This document shows positions 49,434 to 61,400 of a stretch of 64,000 nt of DNA, one piece after another (within the stretch, counting starts at the first letter, position 1; every line of letters starts with the position of its first letter). The position numbers and the translations under genes were made by a program. This DNA is from Dermatophagoides farinae. Lineage: Eukaryota; Arthropoda; Arachnida; Sarcoptiformes; Pyroglyphidae. The notes under the pieces were generated by a model. The model was not told the DNA's origin, made no database searches, and worked only from the letters and a program-made list of their open reading frames with translations. Location: contig NC_134678.1 in NCBI RefSeq assembly GCF_024713945.1, positions 186,001-250,000 on the forward strand, in the 5' to 3' direction.

Positions 49434-52400
49434 TCAGATTTGACTTGAACAAATGAATGCTACGCCTCGTTCATAAAACATATATTCTTCTTGTCCATCA
49501 CCAAGTTCTAAATCAACGGAGAATAATAATTCCGATCTTGTTGAATTCAGATAAACAGGTAATGTAACTTTGTTCATTGGATTTTTATCCATTTCAGTAT
49601 CAGATACACGAACCCATTTGAATGATGTCAGTTGCAGTGGTGATAAAATCTTATTAGTTACATAGAGTTTATTTTGTCGTACTTCGGCACCTTGAAGTTT
49701 TAAGCCAACAATACCGAATGAAGATTTATCAATCAATGTATCGGAATCAGAAATATGAATCTGCAGCATCAATTCTTCCAATGACCAACCATTAGCTTGA
49801 GCAACAAATTGTCGTGTAGCCGTTATATAAGCTTCCGGAACGAATAATCCACCAAGCCAAATATTAAGGTTCTAAATATGAAAAAATTATTTAAAATTAA
49901 AAAAAATGATGAATATTTTTCAATATCTTTACCTTTAGATTTGAAATAGATGATGATGAAATTTGTTGCATCTGCTTAATACGATCAGCGAAATCAGTTA
50001 TCCATTGAATCACAGTGAATGATTCTGGTGTACGATAACGTTTCCAATGGTTAGGTATCATACCTTTAGCCAGGTATTCGGTGATTTCTCGATGATAATT
50101 CGTCTGTTTCTTTTCGCCACGACAAATGGCAATAACATCTAGTAGATCTTGTCGTACGACTTGCAGCAATTTATTGGCATTATTAACTTCACGTTCAAAA
50201 TATCGATATAATGGTTCTTTGATATTGTCCGATGTACGCTTCATTGCGGCTAATTGATTAGGAATTAATTTGAGCCAATTTGATGCTGAATTCAATAATG
50301 TACGCATCCAAGCTGGACGACCATCTTCATTATCCTGTCTATTCGTATTCGTACTGGTGTCAATGCCATCTGAACCAATTACGACGATATCATCATCATC
50401 TTCAAGTAATTGTAATTTCAATAATTTGGAAATCAAATCCACACCATGATTTGTGAGTAAAACCAACTCTGCTTTATTTGGTAATCCAAGCCATGATGGT
50501 GTTTGGCGATCCGATAATGATTCTACCCAATTCAAAAATTCATCACGACGTATTATTCCTTCTGGTATGGTAATGTTAGGCATTGATGATCCGATGATGT
50601 TTTCATTATCTTGTTCCCGAGCTAGAACGAATTCTGGTTCAAAACTTTTTGGCGTAAACAATTTCTGAAGAAATGTGGTAAGTAAACGTTGATCAAAATC
50701 ATTATCAATTTTACCACCATAAATACATTGACCAAACAGAGTTCGTATAGCATCGAATGGTACTTTTTCTGGGGGCAGATTTGTACGACCCATTGATACA
50801 GCATCGATCCAGGTATCCAGTGTATCGAATGATACTTTCAAATCAGACTCATTAAATTCATAACGTTTGGACCATCCTAATGGACAATATCGAAGTCGTT
50901 CCTGGACGATTGCATGAAACCATGAAACCAAAAAATAAAGTCTCGAACGTTCATTTGGTGATTTCATCATTCTTGATGCTGGAATCGTTGAAAATGTTCG
51001 TAATAGATTGGCTCGTATACCTGGTGGTGGTTCAAAAACAAATATTCGTCCTGCTCGTAGCAGATTCACAGGAATTTTTGGATGAATTTCCAATGTTAAA
51101 AACAATCTGAATGATGGATTTGATTGTAAGGCATGTAATTTTTTCTCCAATTGTACTAGCCATTGGGGTGCTAGATGAACATTTTTGAGCATAACCCATT
51201 TTCCACTTTTTGATGCTGAATTGATAGCTTTTTCAGCCTGAGAAAACCCTTCAGCCGAACCAATAGCAATCGAGGTTATTGGACGATTCAATTCAGCGGC
51301 TAAGTCATCAACACGTCCACTTGCATCATAACCAGGTACTGAGCACATCAAAATTGGTGTACTAGCTTTGATCAATTTTTCTACAGCTGCACCTAAATCG
51401 TATTCACTTTCAGCAATATGTGAAAAATGTTCACCAAAAATAACGGCCACAACACGATTTATGATTGATATAACACGATCTGGACGGAAAGTATGTATGA
51501 CGAGTAATTGATGCATAACTTTACCAATTTCTGATAAGTTTTTATCATCATCCCAAACCACAGGAACATTATCTTCCGGTGTGCCAGTATTTAGCCATTC
51601 ATGAAATTCTCCGGAACAGTGATCAACATTTTTCTGTAAATTACGGAATGTCCGCAGTTTCGATAAAGCTGTGGCTGATTCTAAACGATCCGATTGTATT
51701 TGTGGTATATTGATTAATGGCTGTCCAGGCAGTATTCCTTCCAAGCCACGCATCAGATGATCAAATTCATTTTCAAAATTTCGTTCACTTGAAAAAAATA
51801 AAAAGGAAAATCAAATTTTAAAAGGATAAAAAACTTATCAGACTTACGTTGTAAAACCACGAATATAAATTTTACACAACAGTAATGCAAAAACCAACCA
51901 ATCCTGGTGTAACATTCCACGCGTAACACGAACATAGACAACTTCAAATAGTTTTTTCGTTATATTAGCTAAACGTTGATTATAATCAGTAATTTGTTGT
52001 TGATTACTATTTGCTAGAACATCATTGAAAATATCCAGAAAGAATTGCAATGAATATTGATATAGGAAATGAACTTGATTCAATCCTTCCAATGTGAAAT
52101 AAATGGAACTACAAGCCTGTGCCAATGGGTTATATTGTTGTGAAACGGAATCCACTTCTGCAATCACCTTGTCGGTTTCTTCGACTTTTTTCGATATTTC
52201 ACCAGCTTCATGTTTCAATTTTTCCAGTGTAGATATGATAGAATCATCATCTAGAATTCTTCCTTTTACATCATTCAATGCTTGCAGTAATGATTTTTCC
52301 AATCTTCGCAGTTTCACATGAAATTCACCTTGTAATTTCAACAAATCTGAACGTTTTTCATCAATATCTGGACGTTCACAACGTAAAACTTGATTCAAAC

Positions 52401-55400
52401 ATTGTGCCTGTAGACTGGAACGTGTTACAGTAAAATTGACGAATGTAACACGCGAACAAATGTCTGGAGGAAACTCAACTGTTGGATCACGTGTTGATAA
52501 AAATATACAAAATGATGGTGAAAGATCAATATCTTGATCTCCTAAAGTAATTAATACACGACCACCGGTTTTTCGCACTTCACGATTGAGAACGGGATTC
52601 AATATTGGATCATAATTTTCTACATCTTGAACCAACAGCGGATTACCAAATCGCAAGGCGGATTCTAAATTTTTACGGAATGAATCATCCAAGAAACTTG
52701 TTTTCGTTATACGTTTTTGATCAAATTCCGACAATAGGAAACGAGTAGCCTGTCCAGATGGATCAATAATCAATGGGAAACGATTGAAACGTTTCAACAT
52801 GATTGCATTTTCAACACATAAATCATCCGATGGTAATGAATTGGCTTGCCAACGTAAACGTTCATCAGCTGTGGATAGATATTCAGTGAGAGCCAAATCA
52901 GATCGATATTGAATCTTTGCTTGACTTAGATGTGTACACCATGAATTAAACAATGATTGTCGATATTGTTGATCGAAATAACCGGCATAAGCAAGGAATG
53001 CAGCCGAAAGTATACAATCACCAGCAATAGTTTGCATTTGATTTTTAAATGTTTCCGATGAATGTTCCCAACGTTCACGTTCATTACTAAGACTTTTTAA
53101 TAATGCAATTGATCGATCAACTTTTGATTGAACATTAGCCAAATCAGATTTGATTGCTTGTGCTTGTGATACAAGATTTGCATATTCTTCTTTATACGAT
53201 GCAATCGAACGTTCTAATTGTCCAACAATGCGATCTGTTTCCGCAGCTTTAGCTTTATTAGCATCCGCTTCGGTTTCTAGACTTTTCAATTCATTACGCA
53301 GTGGTTCAATTTTTTTCAACATATCCGCATAATTAACCTGTGCGATGGCCCATTTCACCAATGGTTCACAGGCTAAACTTGCATGTTTGATTTTTTCAAA
53401 ATTATAATCTGGATTTTGCATGTATTTAGTGATCATTTTTTGACGAATATCTTCACTATAAATGAAAAAAAAATCATTAGTCAATGATAAAAATTGGTGC
53501 ATTAAAAGAATAATTTCAAAGGAAAAGAAATCAAAGCAAGCGACTAAGCGATATATATTATTATTAAATTACGTGATATCTTCAGCGGTAAAACTAATTA
53601 TATTTGGTATGAAATTCTCTTTGATTATAATTCCACGTAGTACTTTCCAATCTGTGGTTGATTCACCCAACAACAGACATATTGATTCCAATACATTTTT
53701 AATTATCGATGGCGGATTGGACATTGTACGAATTTCGACCAAATGTTGTCGTTTGATTGATTTTACTCCTGTTGATTGATTGATTGATTGATTGGTGGCC
53801 AAAAATAAAAAACACACGTGCATAGGAAGCAAGCAAGCAAAGCGGTGGAAAGCAAAAAGAGAAAAAGAGAAAAAAATGTTTAGTATTTTTTCGCTTACGT
53901 AATATTATCGGTTTGAAAATTGACAATTGTAGAAATGAAATTTTCGCGCATCAAAATCGATCGAATCACTTTCCAATCGGTAGTGGATTCACCCAACAGT
54001 AAACAAATGGATTCTAGGGCCAATTTAACTGCCGGTGGTGGATTGGTCATAGATTTTACTTCCACCAAATTCTGTTTCTTGATCGATTGTACAGCTAATT
54101 TTTTTCAAAATAATTTTCAATTCCAAAAAAAAAGAAATACGCGCGAATCAAACGAAAAATGAAACCGAAATGAAAAAAAATGAAAACAAAAAAAAAATGA
54201 AAAAAAACAAAAATTAAAATCATGAAACGAAAATAAAACAAACGTAAAAGATAACGACATAAATGTGTTCAATTATTGTCCAGAAAACAACCATACCTTG
54301 ACGAGCTTCTTCAACTGCTGGTTTTACTTGTGCTAAATCGGCCATAACTGCAGCGGTTTTCTCTGCAATTTCCGTTTCTTGTTTCTATTGAATTGATTGA
54401 AAAAATGAATGAATTTCAGAACAAAACAAATCAATCGATTCACTTACTTTAAGCATTAATTGCAGCTCTTGTGATTTAACTTTTTCACGTTCAGCTTCTT
54501 GTTGATCTTTTAACATTTCTTTCAATTTAGCATTTGCAGCTTGATTTTTAGCTTCCAAATCATTTGATTTTGATGCCAATGATTTTTGCAACTCTTCCAC
54601 TTGTTCAACAGTTTCACGGATTTTCGTCAAGCCAACATTCAAATGAAGTTGTTCATCTTCTAATTCTGAACATTTTTCATAGAATAATTTCACATAATGA
54701 TTAATTAGGTCCAGATAATGACGTGGTGTTATTGTCGTGATGCGGCCACCACGACGTAAAAGACGTTCATTTGCATGATGTAAAGTTTGATGAATGTAAA
54801 CAAAGGAATTGATAACAGCATCACGATGTCTTGGTGATTGTGGAAAATTATGAAATGCTGCCGGAAATGTTTCTGGTGGTACATAACGAGCGTTTTCCAA
54901 ATCCAATTTACATGTGAATTCATAACCAACTTGAAATTGTGCTTCCGGGGTCCAATCACCGAACCAATTCAATACACAACGATTAAACAAAGCTGGCGAT
55001 GTGGCAGCACGATCTTTTAACCCTTCACTTGATGGATTCATAGTGAATACAACATGTAGATTTTTTATCACTTGTTGTGTAAACCATTTATACAATTCTT
55101 CATTTGAATCCAACATAAGACCTTCGCGTTGACTTGCATCTTTAATCTGTGTGATCAGTGTCGTGTATTCATCACCTTCAAACAAACCAGGTACTTCACC
55201 ATTTGCCAACAAGGTGTTCATTCGTTCCAAGAAACCAGAATCCAATACATTTGATTCATCGAGAATAAAACAAATTTTTTCATTTTTACAACCAGAACGC
55301 CGTAATACAGAACGTAAATCTTCATCGAAATCAGCACCGGAATATTTATTATGAACTTTAATCTGGAATATACTCAAACCATTCATCCAGGCAACAAAAC

Positions 55401-58400
55401 GTGATAACGTGGTTTTACCAGCTCCGGATACACCAATTAATAAAAGATGTCCTTGTGGTTGACGGAAAATACGATCAATACGTAAAACATGATCGAGAAC
55501 TTCATTGAATAAAACCAGTTGGACATCTAATTCTTCTTCATAGAAAACCTTTAAACGTGCTTTTACAAATTCACGCAATTGTTCACGATCAACGGGTAAA
55601 TAATCTTTTGAAAGCCAATTGCTATAAAGAATTGGACGATTTAGTGCTTGTTGACGATCAATATTGGGAAAATGTTTCAATGCAATCATATCGATATGTT
55701 CATCGGTCCATTGACGTTCATAATCTTCAACAAGACGATCCTGGAATAACCGGAGACCTTCATGTGCCCAAAGACGAACTAATCCCTCGACAGTGAGTGA
55801 ATCAAGTGGACGTATCGCCTCAACAATACCACGTACCCAACGTGTTAATTCACGAGGTGAATAAACATAATGTGGTTGCATATCTTGTGTAAAACGTTCC
55901 TGGGACATTAGATAAAATTCAACCATAGCTGATGTCAAGGGTTCAGCATATGCACGCAAGTTGGGCATAATTTTCAACATTGCACGATTAAATGTACCAT
56001 AAATTTGTTTCAACGAAGTTTCGCCAGGATAATCTACATAAATAATTGGAACATGACGCAAGAAGCGGTGTGATAATGGTTTACGGCCAGGATCCGTTGG
56101 TGGATTACATGCACCAACAAATTGAATTCTCTCTAGACGAACCCATGAATGATCCTGCGTTCGATAGAATCCTCCATATTCAACCAATTGTCGTAAAAAT
56201 GAAATGACACGTATCGTTCCATATTTATCCATTTGTGGTAGATTAATTTCATCACAAAATAAGATGAGCCATTTTCCAATCTGTATCGGCGACATAACCA
56301 GACCATTCGGTGTTTTACGACATTCACAATAATGATCAAATGTTTTCAATAGCAATTCCGGGGTTGTGGCGGATGAGAAATTCAAACCAACAACTTCCAT
56401 ATCTGGTAATGAACGTAATGAATTGAACAATGTCATTGTTTTACCAGAACCCGGTGGACCACAAAGTACCAATGGTTTATGTTCAGCTAGCCAGGTATTT
56501 AACAGCAATTCATGACGTACAGTATCCACCGTTGGTACAACAACATCAGGTGATGCCACTTTATGTGTTTCAATTTCAATCTGTGGTACTTTATTTTGCC
56601 ATAATGACCATTCACCATTCAATGTTATTTCATAGTCAATCAATGAATATGTTGGATTCGCTGGTGGTAACGCGATTGTCGTTATACTACGTATAAATTC
56701 ACCAAGATCTTGACGAACTTTTAGTTTTCCATCACCAGAAAATGACCACAGAATGCTATAAACCAATGAACATGGAACATATTTTTCCAATACATCCGAC
56801 GCGATTTGAAAATCCGGATGATTTTGATTATAAAGCAATATGTTTCGGCAACATTGATTTAATAATGAAAATAACGAACTTAGAGCACGTAAACGTGTAA
56901 AATCCATTATATGTTCTTGTTTCGATGCAAATTCCAATGCCCGTTTGACAAGACCATCGGGTGAGAAATAATTTTGTAAAATTTGTGCAAAATTTCTTTG
57001 AATTTGCAATGAATCACTAACGGCGTCATCTTGTTCTGGTTTTGTTGTTACGGTTGTTTTCGTTGTTGTCATGTATGCAGCTAATGACGATGATAAATCA
57101 TCATCCAAATCTTCCAATGGAATATTGCGTAGACGAGCGAAAAAATTTTCAAAAATCATTTCCGTTGTAAGAACATCTTCGGAGAACCAGATCATACCAC
57201 AACGTGAAACAGTGGCTAATGTTGCATATTTCAGATCTTGTACTTCAAACATAATTCTTACATTTGGCGGTATGCTAAGCCGTTCACCATTCGGCAATGT
57301 AAGCAGTTTATTATCATCCAAAACTGAATTTAAATTCTCAACCCATTCTGGATCCACATCGCCATCGAAAATAATCCACTGGCGTTTATTAATTTCACCA
57401 CGAACATTATCAATAATTTTTCTCAATATATGTGTAAATAGACCATCAGTCCATTCACGAGTGTTTGGATCCAGCGTACCATATAGGGCTTCTTTCGATA
57501 TTGCTTTTGGATTTATTACATGTGCAACACCTTCAAGACCATCAAAACGTTCTAAAGCGCGAAGTAATACTTTCCATGCTGTTGATTTGCCGCTACCAGA
57601 TGGTCCAACCATCATTAAACCATGATTAAGTTGTGATATTTGATATAATTGCAGCACTTTACCCAACCATGAACATTCATCTTGTTGTGAATCAGAGTCC
57701 GAATTCGATGTCATTGATTGATCATTTATCAGTTGGCAACCATCATCACCGTAATCACAAACAAGATACATCTCGCTACAAACATTACGTATTTCTTCGC
57801 GTAATTTTCGCATTTCTGCCCGTGTATATTTAATACCAGGAAATACATCGGATAATAATGAAAATAATAACGGTATATCTTCAGCAATTAATTTTGGTAC
57901 CATTGTTTCACAAATACTTTGTATAAGAATCTCTTGTTCCGGTAATTGTTCAGCAATGGTTGCTTCATCAATAGTTTGATCTGATTGACGTATACGTTGA
58001 ATACGATCACGTTTAATGTTACCAGCCGAAACGAGCACTGATTTTAATGCACGTAAACCAAAATCATAATGTGGTTGATTCGATAATTGTTCGTCACATA
58101 GCTTGAAAAATGGTACGATTTTCGTAGCCAATTTTTCAGCCATACGAAATCCTTGCGAGAAAAGCATCACTTGAGCAATCAATTGTCGATCCGGCTTATT
58201 CATTGCTAATGATCGGAATAATTTTTTCAAATTATCCGGCAAATTTGATCGGCCAGCATAACCGGGATTCATCGTGATGAATATTGCCATATCTTGATTG
58301 ATTCGAACTTGTTTACCGATTAATTCGACAACCAATTCAGATTTATTGGAATTATTTTTCAATGTTTCTTGAATTTGTTGTATTTGCTGCGATACGGCCG

Positions 58401-61400
58401 ATAACATACGTTCTTCCAAACGATTAAATTCATCAAAACAACCCCAAGCACCGACTTGACAAAGACCAACAAAAATACGTCCCATTGCTTGAAAATCAAA
58501 TGTTTCATCGCAATTAAATACCAGGACAAATCTTCCCAATTGATTTCCTAATGCTTTAACCGATTCGGTTTTACCAGTACCAGCTGGACCAAATGGTGAA
58601 CCACCGAGACGTGCTTCTAGCGCTTGTGTCATAGTAAGATAACAGCGATCAGTCAGTGGTGTTTGTACCAATTTTTCTTGGACACCAAGATATTCGAAAC
58701 CATAAAAAAATTTTGCATTTGCCATATGAATCGTCAATTGTTGTAGAATATCTGTTTGTTTTGGATCAAAATAGAAACGCATCTGCGAAAGCCAATCGAA
58801 TGATTTATTCGAATGAATTTGTTTCCTTATCAATTCCCTGGTTACATCACGCTTATGAACAAATTCCGTAATTAAATGTTCAAGTTTTTTTCTTCTTAAT
58901 GGTGGTTGTTCTTGCAGCACTGAATCAGCCAATATTTGTAACGTTGTCTCAACTGCTTCAAGAACTTGATCTAATTGTTTTTGTTGTTGTTGTTGTGATT
59001 GAATCAATGCGGTTTCAACCGATTCAGACCATGATATCTGTACAGCCAATACGACAATCTGTGCTTGATATCGATCCAACCATTGAATGAATTGATCCAT
59101 TTCAATTTTTTGTTGGCCACTCATACGAAATAGTGCCTGATCTGAGACAGCTTGTGCCAATAATTTTCCCAATGTATAACGCATCTCTCGTTCCAATAAT
59201 GAAAGCCATTTATTGATTTTCGGATTATCAATTATCGATATCGGATTGAAAAAATGTACTTCTTCACCTTCTTTTGAACACAAACCTAATACATGGGTTT
59301 GATCATCATTCAAAATGATTGAAGAGACGCCGGCAAACATTTTTTTGAAATGTTTTTGTAATCTTAGAATATTTTTCGAATTGCCAATAATTTCCAATAA
59401 ATCTTCATCGCCAACAAAATAAAAACGTGGAAATGATGAACGTTCTCGTTCCAGGTATTCACCTAATGCTTTTTGTATTTTACCCAATAAATCAGATAAA
59501 CGTTCCAATGATCGCTGTACACCAGGTATATTCATTACATCAATAATCATTGGATTTTTCGATACTTTTTTCATTAATTGTAAAAATTCTGAACTAATTG
59601 ATTGAAATCTTGATGTTTCCACCGGCAACAATGCCTGGATGTCTGAACTGCCACTAAATATTCCTTCGAGATAGACCCAACGGCGTTGTACATCGATCCA
59701 AACATCAAAAATTGCATTGATACGATTCAGCTTTTCTTCCCATGACAGGGCATCTTCTTCAAATTCTTTATAATATGGTGATAATTTCATTGCCGATATT
59801 GAATTAATATGTTCTTTCACCTTGGTGAACAGATCATCCCAACCACGTATGATACGACATTTATTCTGGTAATTTATCAATTCCAACTGATAAGTTTGCC
59901 AAAATTCACGAACTTGTTTCAGGAATTCTTCCAATGCCATTTCGCCTTGTGCAACTTGTATGATATCTTTAACTATAATTTCATTCTTCTGCAAGTCGAT
60001 ATCCCAAACTTGTCCTAATGTCAATTCAGATAGTATCCATTGAACACGTAATTGCTTACAAAGATGACGCCAATGACGTTCTTTCAAAGCATCGGATTTC
60101 AGTTCTACAATCAATACATTGGATTTTGTATATGATTGTAACACACGTTTCACATAATCATATGATGCATATTGTCGTAATCGTGCCGGCATTTCTTTCA
60201 GTTGAGCCAACAGACCATCTAGTTGTTGACGAAGTTTTCTTGGCTGTACCGATAACCATGGCATCTCTTTCAACGAGTCAATTTGTTCCCAAACTTTTGC
60301 CAATTCAGTCCAAACGAATTTCAAATCTTGAAGTTCTTCCAATGATACCTGTAATAATGGAAATGGATTAATTGTTTACTGCTTCGAATTCAAACTCAAT
60401 TTAATTTCATACCTGTAATTTTTCATCATTTGGACTTGATGCTGATAAGCCAGGTTCCAACAATTCTAATGCTTCTTTTGCACGCATTATATTGTCACGA
60501 TCTTCACGTAGATGATTAAATTTTGTTTCGAAAATTGTTAAACGGTTCAATGCCTCTTTTGGATTTATTGATCCCTGTACTGGTTTTCCACGTTCCCATT
60601 CCGTCAAAAATTCCACAGTTCTTGCTTCAACCAATTTATCTTCAGCAACAATTTTCACCTGCAATGATGTTACCTGGTGTTGTATCGATGCATCTTTACG
60701 TTTCATTATTTCATTAAAAGCTGACCATTCACCATCAATATTATCGACGTGAAGCCAATTATTTGGAAATTGAAAACGTTGCCTTTCGAGAATTCGTTGT
60801 CCTTCTTTATAAATTTCTACCTGTTTGCCCCATTGCAAAATTTTCGATTTTAATGATTGTACATACGTTATAAAGGTGACAGCATCTTTTGTATTAGCCG
60901 TGTCGATGGATTGTTTTTCCAATTCCAATCGACTATTCGATATGATTGAATGCAATGATGACATTTCTTGGCCAAGTAGTGAACCAAATTTACTCAATAC
61001 TTCTTTGTGCCATGAATCATATTTCAACGTAACTTTTGATTGTACTTTTGCATAATCCACAACAAGTGGTCCAATTTCTTTACGTGTATCAGCGGTATCA
61101 AAAGTTGTACGTGATTTTTTTATCTCCACCAATGTATTCATCCATTTCGTTATATCATCACCCAATTTCGTGTAAAGCATATCCGATTGTAGATCCCATA
61201 ATGATTGATATGTGAGCCATTGTTGAATGTAATCACGCATTTGTCGGATTTTCATTTCAATCGCTTCATATGCTTGATTCAATATTTGTGGTCCATCATC
61301 AGGCATTTTATTCAATAGATCACGATAGTGTCTCGATTGTGGACGATCCAAACCAACTTGATAACGACTTGATTCAATACGTTGCAATGTAAGTATAACA

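Noticed and set aside
53699-53926. Minus-strand ORF reading through the proximal and distal dynein exon regions in another frame
   Set aside because: It coincides with the frame produced if both alternative exons were joined and ends in a stop. It is an out-of-frame shadow, not a gene.
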